Both the position numbers and the translations under genes were made by a program. DNA of 64,000 bases from Duganella radicis (lineage in GTDB: Bacteria > Pseudomonadota > Gammaproteobacteria > Burkholderiales > Burkholderiaceae_D). The notes beneath the pieces were generated by a model. It searched no databases. It had not been told where the DNA came from and was given only the letters and a program-made list of their open reading frames with translations. The stretch is from assembly GCF_009720825.1 (NCBI RefSeq), contig NZ_WNKY01000007.1, positions 62,001-126,000 on the forward strand, read 5' to 3'. Shown one piece after another: positions 45,940 through 55,213 of this stretch. Positions within the stretch are counted from its first letter, which is position 1; each line of letters begins with the position of its first letter.

Positions 45940-46875
45940 TTATTTGAGCTCGCTCAATACGCGTTCCAAAGTGGCCTGGTCGTAGATCGCGTCGCCCACC
46001 AGATTGCCGTCGATGCGCTTGGTCAGGCCCATCAGCACTTTGCCCGGACCGCACTCTACCAGCTTGGTGACGCCCTCGGCGGCCATTTTCTGCACCGTCT
46101 CCACCCAGCGTACCGGGGCGGCGGCCTGACGCACCAGCGCATCCTTGATGGCGGCCGGGTCGTTCAGCACGGCCACGTCGACGTTGTTGATCAACTGGAT
46201 CCGCGGCGCCGAGAAATGGATATTGGCCAGGTAGTCGCGCAGGCGGTCCGACGCCGGCTTCAGCAGCGACGAGTGGAACGGCGCCGACACCGGCAGACGC
46301 ATGGCGCGCTTGGCGCCCTTGCCCTTGGCGATTTCGCAGGCGCGCTCGACGGCGGCGGTGTCGCCGGCGATCACCACTTGCGCCGGGGCGTTGAAGTTGA
46401 CCGCCTCCACCACGCCACCGGCCGCGGCGGCTTCGGTGCAGGACGCGCGCACGTCCTCATCCGACAGGCCCAGCACCACGGCCATGGTGCCCTGCCCGAC
46501 CGGCACGGCCTCCTGCATGGCTTGCGCGCGGAAGCGCACCAGCGGCACCGCGTCCTTGAAGTCGATCACCCCGGCCGCCACCAGCGCCGAGTATTCGCCC
46601 AGGCTGTGGCCGGCCACCACCGACGGCACGGCGCCGCCGGCGGCGATGTAGGCGCGATAGGCGGCCACGGCCGCGGTCAGCATGACCGGCTGGGTGTTGG
46701 TGGTCAGGTCCAGTTCTTCCTTCGGGCCTTCGGCCATCAGCTTGCCGATGTCGAAGCCCAGCGCGTCGGACGCTTCGGCGATGGTCTGGGCCACCACCGG
46801 GTTGCCGGCAAAGCCGTCCATCATCGCAATCGCTTGCGAACCTTGGCCTGGGAATACAAAAGCAAATTTCGTCAT
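45940..46875 (-). CDS. fabD: Malonyl-CoA:ACP transacylase
   Basis: A 311-residue acyltransferase that charges ACP with malonate. FVFPGQGSQ forms the oxyanion region, GHSLGEYSALVAAG carries the nucleophilic Ser, and SAPFHSSLL carries the catalytic His. The start MTKFAFVFPGQ at 46875 was chosen over upstream ATGs by family length. Confidence 0.98.
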   Translation of the reverse strand: MTKFAFVFPGQGSQAIAMMDGFAGNPVVAQTIAEASDALGFDIGKLMAEGPKEELDLTTNTQPVMLTAAVAAYRAYIAAGGAVPSVVAGHSLGEYSALVAAGVIDFKDAVPLVRFRAQAMQEAVPVGQGTMAVVLGLSDEDVRASCTEAAAAGGVVEAVNFNAPAQVVIAGDTAAVERACEIAKGKGAKRAMRLPVSAPFHSSLLKPASDRLRDYLANIHFSAPRIQLINNVDVAVLNDPAAIKDALVRQAAAPVRWVETVQKMAAEGVTKLVECGPGKVLMGLTKRIDGNLVGDAIYDQATLERVLSELK

Positions 46876-46975
46876 GACTTCATCCATCTCGTTTTCGTTA
46901 TTGGCTGCAAAGCTAGCATGCAAACATGACAGCCTTGCTACCGAGGAGTCCGTTAGAACTCTAATTCTAATTCAC

Positions 46976-47959
46976 TTAAAAACGCGTCAGCACCGCACCC
47001 CAGGTAAATCCACCACCCACGCCTTCCATCATGACGTTCTGGCCACGCTGAATGCGGCCATCGCGCACGGCGGCGTCCAGCGCCAGCGGGATCGATGCGG
47101 CCGAGGTGTTGCCGTGCTGATCGACGGTGACAACCATCTTTTCCATCGGCAGGCCCAGCTTCCTGGCGGTGCCGCTCATGATGCGCAGATTGGCCTGGTG
47201 CGGGATCAGCCAGTCGATTTCCGACTGCTGCATGCCGGCTTTTTCCAGCGTTTCGTTGGCAACCTTCTCCAGCACGGAGACCGCCATCTTGAACACGGCC
47301 GGGCCGTCCATGTACAGGTAAGCCTCGCCGGCGGTCGCACCGGCGAAGGTGTTCGGCATGCACAGGATGTCGGAATGGCGGCCGTCGGCGTGCAGCGCGC
47401 TGGCCAGGATGCCCGGCTCTTGCGACGCGCTCAGCACCACGGCGCCGGCGCCGTCGCCGAACAACACGCAGGTAGTGCGGTCGTTGAAATCGAGGATGCG
47501 GGAAAATACTTCCGCACCGATCACCAGCACATTCTTGTGCACGCCGGCGCGGATGAAGGCATCGGCGGTCGACAGCGCATAGACGAAGCCGCTGCACACG
47601 GCCTGCACGTCCACGGCCGCGCCGTTGTTGGTGATGCCCAGCTTTTGCTGCACGATGCAGGCGGTGCTGGGGAAGCTGCCGAAGAAATCCGGGGTCGAGC
47701 TGGCGACGATGATCAGATCGATATCGTTGGGCTGCATGCCGGCCATTTCCAGGGCCTTGGTGGCGGCGTTCACCGCCAGGTCCGACGACTTTTGATCAGG
47801 CGCGGCGAAGTGGCGCGCGGCGATGCCGCTGCGGGTCGTGATCCATTCGTCCGAGGTCTCGATGCCTTTGGCGGCGAGTTGATCAGCCAGTTCCTGGTTG
47901 GTCACGCGCTGTTCCGGCAGATAGCTGCCGGTGCCGATAATTTTGCTATACAAGGTCAT
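46976..47959 (-). CDS. fabH: 3-oxoacyl-[ACP] synthase III
   Basis: A 327-residue condensing enzyme that starts fatty-acid synthesis from acetyl-CoA and malonyl-ACP. The triad is Cys in [10 protein letters not shown], His in [10 protein letters not shown] and Asn in [10 protein letters not shown]. It lies 16 nt downstream of plsX. Confidence 0.98.
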   Translation of the reverse strand: MTLYSKIIGTGSYLPEQRVTNQELADQLAAKGIETSDEWITTRSGIAARHFAAPDQKSSDLAVNAATKALEMAGMQPNDIDLIIVASSTPDFFGSFPSTACIVQQKLGITNNGAAVDVQAVCSGFVYALSTADAFIRAGVHKNVLVIGAEVFSRILDFNDRTTCVLFGDGAGAVVLSASQEPGILASALHADGRHSDILCMPNTFAGATAGEAYLYMDGPAVFKMAVSVLEKVANETLEKAGMQQSEIDWLIPHQANLRIMSGTARKLGLPMEKMVVTVDQHGNTSAASIPLALDAAVRDGRIQRGQNVMMEGVGGGFTWGAVLTRF

Positions 47960-47975
47960 GCCGTTCTACCGTCCA

Positions 47976-49037
47976 CTAAATAGTTGAGCTGGGTACTTCC
48001 GGGGTCTCGGTGCTACGCGGCATCAGCTCGGCGATCAGGGTCGAGATATGCGGCAACACGTCATTTTTTGCAGCATCATACGCCCGTCGGATCGCCCACT
48101 CAAAGGAATATGCATCGGCGCCGCCATGGCTCTTGAACACCAGGCCGCGCAAACCCAGCAGGCTGGCGCCGTTGTAACGCGATGGCGACAGGCGTTTCTT
48201 GATGTTGTTCAGGGCGCCGCGACCGATCAGGGCGCTCAGCATGGTCAGTGGATTGCGGCTGAATTCGGACTTGACGGTGTCGGCGAAGAAGCGCGCCACG
48301 CCTTCCACGGCCTTCAGGGTGACGTTGCCGGTGAAGCCGTCGCACACCACGATGTCGGCCGTGCCCTTGAAGATGTCGTTGCCTTCCACGTTGCCGTAGA
48401 AGTTGAGCGCGCCGCGCTCATGGTCGGCTTGCAGCAGCTTGCTGGTGGCCTTGACCACGTCGTTGCCCTTGATGTCCTCGGTGCCCACGTTGAGCAGGCC
48501 GATGGTCGGGCGTTCGATGTTTTCCATGGCCGACACCAGCACCGAGCCCATGATGGCAAACTGGTGCAGGTGGTGCGGTTCGCAGTCGACGTTGGCGCCC
48601 AGGTCCAGCATATAGGTCGGGCCGCCCTTCTGGTTCGGCATGATCGAGCAGATCGCCGGGCGGTCGACGCCGCTCATGGTTTTCAGGACGTAGCGCGCCA
48701 CGGCCATCAGGGCGCCGGTATTGCCGGCCGAGACGGAAGCCTGGGCTTTGCCGTCTTTCACTTGCTCGATGGCGACGCGCATCGACGAATCCTTCTTGCG
48801 GCGCAGGGCCACTTCCAGCGGATCGTCCATGGTGACTTGTTCGGAGGCGTGCACGATGCTCAGGCGCGGATGGGCGTCGGCATGGTGCTTCTTCAGTTCG
48901 GCGCGGATGACGTCTTCGAGACCGATCAGGATCAGTTCGGCATCAGGTTCGCGTTTGACGAAGGAAACAGCTGCGGGGATAGTGACCGACGGGCCGTGAT
49001 CGCCACCCATGCAGTCGATAGAAATTTTGATTGTCAT
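47976..49037 (-). CDS. plsX: Phosphate acyltransferase PlsX
   Basis: A 353-residue enzyme that makes acyl-phosphate from acyl-ACP for phospholipid synthesis. [19 protein letters not shown] (in part) is the family start, with [16 protein letters not shown] and [16 protein letters not shown] further on. It follows rpmF by about 150 nt in the common yceD-rpmF-plsX-fab order. Confidence 0.98.
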   Translation of the reverse strand: MTIKISIDCMGGDHGPSVTIPAAVSFVKREPDAELILIGLEDVIRAELKKHHADAHPRLSIVHASEQVTMDDPLEVALRRKKDSSMRVAIEQVKDGKAQASVSAGNTGALMAVARYVLKTMSGVDRPAICSIMPNQKGGPTYMLDLGANVDCEPHHLHQFAIMGSVLVSAMENIERPTIGLLNVGTEDIKGNDVVKATSKLLQADHERGALNFYGNVEGNDIFKGTADIVVCDGFTGNVTLKAVEGVARFFADTVKSEFSRNPLTMLSALIGRGALNNIKKRLSPSRYNGASLLGLRGLVFKSHGGADAYSFEWAIRRAYDAAKNDVLPHISTLIAELMPRSTETPEVPSSTI

Positions 49038-49184
49038 TGTTATGGCAAGCGGCAGAACCGCAACATCCGGAATCCGCGTTGGAACATGACGGTGTGCAAA
49101 ACCAAATTGCAGCCGATTAAAAAAGAAAAAGCGATGCTACACAAGTCAGCACCGCCTGTTTCCGGGTCCAGCAAGAGCGATCGA

Positions 49185-49367
49185 TTACTCGTCGTTCTTG
49201 GTTTTCAGGACTTTACGACCACGGTAGAAGCCGTTAGGGCTGATGTGGTGACGCAGGTGGGTTTCACCGGTGGTTGGCTCGATTGCCAGTTGCGGAGCAA
49301 CCAGGAAATCGTGCGAACGGTGCATACCGCGCTTCGATGGGGATTTTTTGTTCTGTTGAACTGCCAT
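49185..49367 (-). CDS. rpmF: 50S ribosomal protein L32
   Basis: A 60-residue basic ribosomal protein ([19 protein letters not shown] at the N-terminus). The zinc-binding Cys residues of some L32 proteins are absent: the region has [17 protein letters not shown], as in many proteobacteria. Shine-Dalgarno AGGAGT is present. Confidence 0.98.
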   Translation of the reverse strand: MAVQQNKKSPSKRGMHRSHDFLVAPQLAIEPTTGETHLRHHISPNGFYRGRKVLKTKNDE

Positions 49368-49510
49368 GTTAATGACTCCTAATACTTAAGTTCTAAAATT
49401 CTAACACAATCGACCGGCATATACATGCAAATCGAGCCCTACTACTTTGCTACTGCTAACTTGCCAAGACTCGATTTACACGCGTATTGACACGTTCTTC
49501 ACACTACAAC

Positions 49511-50008
49511 TTATTCGGATTTGAGGCTCTTGAGAGCGTCGAACGGCGAGATCTTCTCGCTTTTTGCCTTGTCCAGCAGGCTGGAATCCGGGCAGACATC
49601 GTGACGCGGCGATTGCGGCAAGGCCAGCAAAGCTTCATCTTCCACCAGGTACATCAGCTCCATGCTGCGACTGCCGACGATCACATCGATCGATTCGTCG
49701 TCAATTCGTTCTTCAATTTCGTCTGCGTCTTCATCATCCTTACCCAGCATCAGCACGGTCGACGAATCGAGGTGGTGAGCGTAAGGCTGCAAGCAGCGCT
49801 GGCAGACCAGTTGCACGGTGCCGTTGACCGACAGCGTCATCTGCGGGATGCCCAGTTTGTGGGTCTCTCCTACTGCTTCCCAGGTAATCTCGCCGGAGGG
49901 ATTCGCGCACTCCTTGGCCAGACGGGTCAGTTCAGCGACAGGCGTCGTGCCTGACTGGCTGCTGTTGGTCCGACAAAATTCAAAGGTGTCGATCACAAGA
50001 GCATTCAT
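49511..50008 (-). CDS. yceD: YceD family protein (DUF177, 23S rRNA accumulation protein)
   Basis: A 165-residue protein with the DUF177 core: LSVNGTVQLVCQRCLQPYAH holds the CxxC, and the acidic DEDADEIEERIDDESIDV stretch follows. YceD supports 23S rRNA accumulation in E. coli. The start MNALVIDTFEFCR at 50008 was chosen; an upstream ATG at 50059 would add 17 residues. It is the first gene of the rpmF-plsX-fab block. Confidence 0.92.
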   Translation of the reverse strand: MNALVIDTFEFCRTNSSQSGTTPVAELTRLAKECANPSGEITWEAVGETHKLGIPQMTLSVNGTVQLVCQRCLQPYAHHLDSSTVLMLGKDDEDADEIEERIDDESIDVIVGSRSMELMYLVEDEALLALPQSPRHDVCPDSSLLDKAKSEKISPFDALKSLKSE

Positions 50009-50133
50009 TACAGAGTTTCCCCGGAAAACCTGCGATAATAACAGGGTTTTCGCATTCAAGTCAAAAACTTAGCGAATTTTTCGCTTTTTCCACCGCCAGC
50101 ATTACCGGCGAGAGAGCATATAACAGTTCCCCC

Positions 50134-50724
50134 ATGACATCAAGTTTACTCGTACTGGCCTCCAGTTCGGCCTACCGCAAAACGTTATTATCGCGCCTGC
50201 AACTGCCGTTCGAGGTGGCCATCCCCGACATCGACGAAACCCCGCTGCCGGGCGAAACGCCGAGCGCCACCGCCCTGCGCCTGGCCCGTGAAAAGGCCGC
50301 CGCCGTGGCCGCCAACATGCCGGGCGCCATCGTGATCGGCTCCGACCAGGTGGCCACGCTGGACGATGAACAAATCGGCAAGCCCGGCAATCACGCCAAC
50401 GCCCTGGCGCAATTGCAGAAAATGCGCGGGCGCGAGGTCATCTTCCACACCGCGCTGTGCGTGTGGGATGGCCGCAACAACACAGCCCAGGTAGAAGACA
50501 TCCAGACCGTCGTGAAGTTCCGCGATTTGCCGGACGAGGAGCTGGACGCCTACCTGCGCATCGAGCGGCCGTACGACTGCGCCGGCAGCGCCAAGAACGA
50601 AGCCTTGGGCATCGCGATCCTGGAGCGCATCGACAGCAGCGACCCGACCGCCCTCACAGGCTTGCCTTTAATCGCCCTGACGGGCATGCTGCGCAACCTT
50701 GGCGTCAGCTTCTTCAACACATAA
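50134..50724 (+). CDS. Maf-like nucleotide pyrophosphatase (YceF type)
   Basis: A 196-residue Maf protein that hydrolyses non-canonical or modified NTPs. LVLASSSAYRKTLLSRL is the start motif, IGSDQVATLDDE carries the catalytic Asp region, and GLPLIALTGMLRNLGV closes it. The YceF branch prefers m7GTP. It is divergent from yceD, and the next gene starts 2 nt after its stop. Confidence 0.93.
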   Translation: MTSSLLVLASSSAYRKTLLSRLQLPFEVAIPDIDETPLPGETPSATALRLAREKAAAVAANMPGAIVIGSDQVATLDDEQIGKPGNHANALAQLQKMRGREVIFHTALCVWDGRNNTAQVEDIQTVVKFRDLPDEELDAYLRIERPYDCAGSAKNEALGIAILERIDSSDPTALTGLPLIALTGMLRNLGVSFFNT

Positions 50725-50725
50725 T

Positions 50726-51451
50726 ATGACCGGCACCCTCTTTTTAATCCCAAACACCCTGGGCGAGACCGAAGCGCTCAACCACGTGCTGCCCGAGCAG
50801 GTGCAGCGCATCACCGCGCAACTGGATTACTTCGTGGCGGAAAACGCCAAGACCGCGCGCGCGTTCCTGAAACTGGTGGGCGCGCAGCATCCGCTGTGCA
50901 AGCCGATGCAGGAAATCAAAATCGCCGAGCTGAACGTGAACACGCCGGCCGCCGCGCTGAACGACCTGCTGGCGCCGCTGCTGGCGGGGCAGGATGGCGG
51001 GCTGGTGTCGGAAGCCGGCGTGCCGGCGGTGGCCGATCCGGGCGCCGATCTGGTGCGGCTGGCGCACCAGCACAAGATTCCGGTGCGGCCGCTGGTGGGG
51101 CCGTCGTCGCTGCTGCTGGCGGTGATGGCAAGCGGCCTGAACGGCCAGAGCTTCGCCTTCAACGGCTACCTGCCGACCGATGCCAGCCAGCGCGACAAGC
51201 GCATCAAGGAACTGGAACAGCGCTCGCGCAAGGAAAAGCAGACGCAGCTGTTTATCGAAACGCCGTACCGCAACGCGGCCATGCTGGAAGCGCTGGTGGC
51301 ATCGTGCGCGCCGGGCACGCTGGTATGCGTGGCGACCGACCTCAGCCTGCCAAGCGAAACCATCCGCACCATGAGCGCCGCCCAATGGAAAACCGCCCCC
51401 GCGCCGGACTTCCACAAAAAACCGACGGTGTTCCTGCTGCTGGGGCAGTAA
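50726..51451 (+). CDS. SAM-dependent methylase of the tetrapyrrole/RsmI family
   Basis: A 241-residue protein with the two-domain tetrapyrrole methylase fold: TGTLFLIPNTLGE at the start, GLVSEAGVPAVADPGADLVRLA for the SAM loop, and VGPSSLLLAVMASGL. It resembles RsmI (16S rRNA C1402 2'-O-methyltransferase) but is shorter at the C-terminus and is the type of second paralogue found beside maf. The target is not known. Its stop abuts the stop of the EAL-HDOD gene with no base between. Confidence 0.85.
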   Translation: MTGTLFLIPNTLGETEALNHVLPEQVQRITAQLDYFVAENAKTARAFLKLVGAQHPLCKPMQEIKIAELNVNTPAAALNDLLAPLLAGQDGGLVSEAGVPAVADPGADLVRLAHQHKIPVRPLVGPSSLLLAVMASGLNGQSFAFNGYLPTDASQRDKRIKELEQRSRKEKQTQLFIETPYRNAAMLEALVASCAPGTLVCVATDLSLPSETIRTMSAAQWKTAPAPDFHKKPTVFLLLGQ

Positions 51452-52711
51452 TCAAATCCCCCGCGTGTACTCGGTCACCCATTCGATGGCGGCCAGCTGG
51501 ATGGCATAGAGTTCGGCCGGCTTGAGGTCCAGCTGGTGCAGCATCTGCGCCAGCACCTTGCCATCGCGCCCGCGCTCGATGTGCTCGATCAGGCTCAGCA
51601 TCGCGCCGTAGTCGCCCGAGCGGTGCAGCAGCGCCGCCCTCACCTCGTCCAGCACGTTCACGCTTTCCAGCACTTCGCGCATGTGGATCGAGAACAGCGT
51701 GTCCATCAGCGACATCACCCCCACCGTGAAGCCGATATCCGCGCTCACCCGCTGCCCCGGCCGGCGCTGCTCCACCATCAACTCCATGGTCTTGCCGCGC
51801 GTGGTCGCCAGTTGCAGCAGCGGCGAGGTGAATTCCTGCGTGCCGCCATTTTTCACATACAGCAGGATTTGCAGCCAGCGCCGCAGCTGACGCCGTCCCA
51901 GCACCATCAAGGCATGACCAACCGAGTTGATGCGCTGGCGCGCGCCCACCGCCGGCGTGTTCACCAGCCGCAGCAGGTTGAGCGTGATCAGCGCGTCATG
52001 CTTGACGCTGCGCTCGATCTCGGCGCTGCTGGCGTCGCGGTCCAGCAATTCCAGCAAATGCAGCACGCTCATCTGCGACGGCGAGATCTTCTTGCCGCTC
52101 AAAATCACCGGCCGCGCAAAGTAATAGCCCTGGAAATATTCAAAGCCCAGTTCCATGCACTCCTGGAACTCCTCGACCGTCTCCACCTTCTCGGCCAGCA
52201 GCTTTTGCCCGGGATTCTTCAACACCCGCGCCAGCGCCGGCAGGGTGCCGGGCTGCATGTCCTTGATGTCGACCTTGATCACGTCGCACAGCGGCGTCAG
52301 TTTCTGCACATCGTCCGACTGGCCGATCACATCGTCCAGCGCGAATTTGAAGCCGGCCTGCTTGAGCTCGCGCACGCGATTCAGCACTTCGGGCGTGGCC
52401 CTCACGGTTTCGAGGATTTCGAGGATGACCTTGTCGTTCGGCAGGAAGCGGATGAAATCGCTCATCAGCCCCACCGCATCGACGTTCACAAACGCCATCT
52501 GGTCGCCCACCACCTGTCCCATGCCCAGTTCGGCCGCATGGGCGATGACGGTGGCGGTGGCTTCGGCGTCGTCGGTAACGTGGGCGCCGTCGGCGCCGGC
52601 GTCGCGGAAGAGCAGTTCATATGCCACCAGCCGCTGTCCCCGGTTGAGGATGGGCTGGCGCGCAAGGAAGAAATTATCAGCTAACTTGGATGGCGCCGAG
52701 GCTAACATCAT
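51452..52711 (-). CDS. EAL-HDOD signalling protein (YuxH type)
   Basis: A 419-residue cytoplasmic protein. The EAL domain (about 15-210) has YELLFR for ExLxR, FVNVD, LEILE, FALDDVIG for DDFG, IKVDIK and LLAEKVET for AExVE. The metal-ligand residues are mostly present, but the surrounding motifs are non-standard. The HDOD domain (about 215-405) lacks a catalytic HD pair, as expected, and may bind partners. Such proteins often act as signal relays rather than active c-di-GMP phosphodiesterases. The start has GGGAG upstream, and a promoter is likely inside the end of rlmJ. Confidence 0.88.
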   Translation of the reverse strand: MMLASAPSKLADNFFLARQPILNRGQRLVAYELLFRDAGADGAHVTDDAEATATVIAHAAELGMGQVVGDQMAFVNVDAVGLMSDFIRFLPNDKVILEILETVRATPEVLNRVRELKQAGFKFALDDVIGQSDDVQKLTPLCDVIKVDIKDMQPGTLPALARVLKNPGQKLLAEKVETVEEFQECMELGFEYFQGYYFARPVILSGKKISPSQMSVLHLLELLDRDASSAEIERSVKHDALITLNLLRLVNTPAVGARQRINSVGHALMVLGRRQLRRWLQILLYVKNGGTQEFTSPLLQLATTRGKTMELMVEQRRPGQRVSADIGFTVGVMSLMDTLFSIHMREVLESVNVLDEVRAALLHRSGDYGAMLSLIEHIERGRDGKVLAQMLHQLDLKPAELYAIQLAAIEWVTEYTRGI

Positions 52712-52745
52712 GGGGAGCTCCCATTGTCAATCTGCTTGACACCAG

Positions 52746-52773
52746 CCTATACCCAATTATGTAGTCTTGACAA
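52746..52773 (-). promoter_or_regulatory. Candidate promoter for the EAL-HDOD gene
   Basis: On the minus strand TTGTCA (52773-52768) and TATAGG (52751-52746) are separated by 16 bp, 35 nt before the EAL-HDOD start. The -35 box lies within the last codons of rlmJ. Confidence 0.45.
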
Positions 52774-53716
52774 TATTTTTCTGTCGAACCGGAGGGCGGC
52801 GCTCACTAGTGTTGCGTCCAGCCGTCGCCTGGGTGCCGCTCTCCAGCGTAAAGCGCGCGCCGCTGTCCACGCCCAGCGCTTTCACCAGCCACGGCATGAC
52901 CTCTTTCAGCATCGGCTCCAGCGTGTAGGGCGGATTCAAAATGAACATGCCGCTGCTGTGCAGACCGCCGACGCCATCGGGCATCGGCTTCTTGGTGGTC
53001 AGCACCACGTTCAGCCAGGTGGCGGCCGGCAGCTGCTTGAGCTTGTCCGCGAACTGGCGCGATTCCATGCGTTGCAGCAGCGGATACCAGACCGCGTAGG
53101 TGCCGGTCGGGAAGCGGCCCATCGCTTCGGCCAGCATGTCCTTGGTCTTTTTGTAGTCCTGCTTGTCTTCGTACGGCGGGTCGATCAGCACCAGCGCGCG
53201 GCGCGACGGCGGCGGCAGCAGCGCTTTCAGCGAGGCGAAGCCATCACTGCGGTTGACGATCACGCGCTTGCCGCGCACGGTGGAACGGATGCCCTGCGCC
53301 GCCTTGTGCTCGTCCAGCTTGCGGAAGTTATCGGCCAGCAGCTTGGCGTCGGCCGGATGCATCTCGAACAGGCGCAGGCGGTCCTGCTCGCGCGCCACCT
53401 GCTCGGCGATGTAGGGCGAGCCCGGGTAGAAGCGCATCTTGCCGCTCGGGTTCATGGCGCGCACCAGCTCGACGTATTCGGCCACCGGCGCCGGCATCTC
53501 CGCCAGATTCCACAGCTTGCCGATGCCGGTGTCGTACTCGGCATTCTTGGAAGCGAAGGTGCCATCCAGCTCGTAGACGCCGGCGCCCGAGTGCGTGTCG
53601 ATGTAGCTGTAGGCCACGTCCTTTTGATTGAGGTACTCCAGCAACTGGATGGTGATGAAGTGCTTGAGCACGTCGGCGTGGTTACCCGCGTGGAAGGCGT
53701 GGCGGTAAGAGAACAT
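52757..53716 (-). CDS. rlmJ: 23S rRNA (adenine(2030)-N6)-methyltransferase
   Basis: A 319-residue methyltransferase with MFSYRHAFHAGNHADVLKH at the N-terminus, the SAM loop YIDTHSGAGVYEL and the N6-adenine catalytic motif LIDPPYEDKQDY. The C-terminus is about 35 residues longer than E. coli RlmJ and rich in Thr and Arg. It probably shares a transcript with the EAL-HDOD gene downstream. Confidence 0.93.
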   Translation of the reverse strand: MFSYRHAFHAGNHADVLKHFITIQLLEYLNQKDVAYSYIDTHSGAGVYELDGTFASKNAEYDTGIGKLWNLAEMPAPVAEYVELVRAMNPSGKMRFYPGSPYIAEQVAREQDRLRLFEMHPADAKLLADNFRKLDEHKAAQGIRSTVRGKRVIVNRSDGFASLKALLPPPSRRALVLIDPPYEDKQDYKKTKDMLAEAMGRFPTGTYAVWYPLLQRMESRQFADKLKQLPAATWLNVVLTTKKPMPDGVGGLHSSGMFILNPPYTLEPMLKEVMPWLVKALGVDSGARFTLESGTQATAGRNTSERRPPVRQKNIVKTT

Positions 53717-53881
53717 AAGCTGGTGATCCTGAATGATTCAATCCGACATTATCCCTCAGAACGCGCGCGCCACCAAAAAAGCCCGCGCATGGTTTGCATC
53801 AAAGCGTGCTCATTTAGCCTGACTAAGATGGAACTGCCGCCTGCGCATCCGCGTGCGCGGCATTCTTTCATGGAGGAGATT

Positions 53882-54139
53882 ATGGCTTTCAACAACGTAG
53901 GGCCGCTGACCTTCCTGGCGCCGGGTCAAACCGCGTTCTGGAGTTACACGTACGGCGCCGACCACGGCACCCAGTTCGCTTCGGCCGATGTGAAGGCGCC
54001 CAACCAGGGCGCCGTCCACATGGCCGACCAGCAGCGCAAGCGCAAGGACAACAACGGCAACGCAACGTACTTCGTCAACATCCACAACCAGGGTATCGGC
54101 GGTTGCTTCCACAATCTGCAAGGCGGAGGTATGTCATGA
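53882..54139 (+). CDS. Small unrecognised protein (85 aa)
   Basis: An 85-residue protein with a strong GGAGGAGATT Shine-Dalgarno. It has no signal peptide or membrane segment. The composition is rich in Gly, Asn and aromatics (TAFWSYTYGADHGTQFA, FVNIHNQGIGGCFHNLQGGG), suggesting a small beta-sandwich. I know similar short proteins only as unknowns in soil bacteria. It overlaps the next gene by 4 nt (ATGA), so the two are coupled. Confidence 0.75.
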   Translation: MAFNNVGPLTFLAPGQTAFWSYTYGADHGTQFASADVKAPNQGAVHMADQQRKRKDNNGNATYFVNIHNQGIGGCFHNLQGGGMS

Positions 54140-54360
54140 AGATGACCATCGTAACGGATGCGCACGGCAACGTGCTGGGCGCCGTCCAGGGGCACAATCT
54201 GTCGGAAACGCGGGACGGCGTGGAGGCGACGGTGTCGTTCGCGCCCGGCCACAGCACCCACATGATCGAAGTCGACGATGACCTGTGCGCGATCGACGAC
54301 GTCGACGAGTTCCAGCAGCGCCTGCGCCGCCACCTGCAACAGCATCAGCAACAGCCGTAA
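54136..54360 (+). CDS. Small unrecognised protein (74 aa)
   Basis: A 74-residue protein starting MKMTIVTDAHGNVLGAVQG, with a beta-hairpin-like N-terminal half, an acidic middle (EVDDDLCAIDDVDEF) and a Gln/Arg-rich C-terminal helix (QRLRRHLQQHQQQ). The ATG overlaps the preceding stop (ATGA). Codon use matches the core genes. No family is recognised. A strong hairpin follows 7 nt after the stop. Confidence 0.75.
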   Translation: MKMTIVTDAHGNVLGAVQGHNLSETRDGVEATVSFAPGHSTHMIEVDDDLCAIDDVDEFQQRLRRHLQQHQQQP

Positions 54361-54366
54361 ACGGCA

Positions 54367-54395
54367 AAGCGGCAGCGATTGTGTCGCTGCCGCTT
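54367..54395 (+). terminator. Hairpin after the small gene pair
   Basis: AAGCGGCAGCG and CGCTGCCGCTT form a perfect 11-bp stem with a 7-nt loop, 7 nt after the stop. Only TT follows (in the stem), so it is a weak match to an intrinsic terminator. Confidence 0.55.
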
Positions 54396-54679
54396 CTAAC
54401 AGGGGCAAGTGTCGCCCGCCCCCGCTATCTCACTCCCTTTTACCGTTACGCCACGCTGAAACCCCGTTCAGCCGCGGCAAATTCCGCTTCCTGCAATTCC
54501 ACAAAGGCCGGCAGCTGCCGCCATGATTTCCCTTGCTTCGTTAGGAAAATGATAGACGGTCTTATATAAGACAAACAAGCAAATTAATTCACATCAAAAT
54601 CAAAGGCTTACTCGACACATTCCATGATACGAGACAATATTTCTCAAAATGAAAGTGCATGCAAGCATGAGATTTCACA
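54396..54679. other. Intergenic region, no gene recognised
   Basis: About 280 bp between the small gene pair and rraA. The right half (from about 54550) is strikingly AT-rich for this genome. Short frames here have no motif or ribosome-binding site of note. Confidence 0.6.
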
Positions 54680-55177
54680 TTACGGAACCAGTTTTTGCTG
54701 TGCGATCAGCACGCCGTCGGCATCGGCATACACCCAGTCGCCCGGGCTGACCGGCACGCCGGCGATATGCACCCGCACATTGCGCTCGCCCACACCCTTC
54801 TTGGCGCTTTTTTGCGGATGGGCGCCCAGCGCGCGCACGCCGATGTCGCAGGCATTGATTTCATCGGTATCGCGGATGCAGCCATCGACGATGATGCCGG
54901 ACCAGCCATTGTCCTGCGCCAGCAAGCCCAGTTGGCCGCCGACCAGCGCCCGGCGCAGGCTGCCACCGCCATCCACCACCAGCACATTGCCCTCGCCCGG
55001 CGTTTCCAGCATGGAGCGCACCAGCGCGTTATCCTCGTGCACTTTCAGCGTGACCACGCGGCCGGCAAAGCGCGCGCGCTGGCCGTAGTGGCGGAACACC
55101 GGCGGCAGCACGGCCAGACGGCCGTCGTCCAGCAGGTTGGCGTTGTCGTCGCATAAATCGGTGGTGGCAAAGCTCAT
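54680..55177 (-). CDS. rraA: RraA-family protein
   Basis: A 165-residue protein of the RraA/HMG-aldolase fold, with the [20 protein letters not shown] segment and the CIRDTDEI metal-site motif. E. coli RraA inhibits RNase E; in other bacteria relatives act as 4-hydroxy-4-methyl-2-oxoglutarate aldolase or oxaloacetate decarboxylase. Sequence alone does not decide. It is 36 nt from the MFS gene on the same strand. Confidence 0.9.
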   Translation of the reverse strand: MSFATTDLCDDNANLLDDGRLAVLPPVFRHYGQRARFAGRVVTLKVHEDNALVRSMLETPGEGNVLVVDGGGSLRRALVGGQLGLLAQDNGWSGIIVDGCIRDTDEINACDIGVRALGAHPQKSAKKGVGERNVRVHIAGVPVSPGDWVYADADGVLIAQQKLVP

Positions 55178-55213
55178 CGCGGTTCCTCTTGCATAGTTAA
55201 AATAAATTTAATT

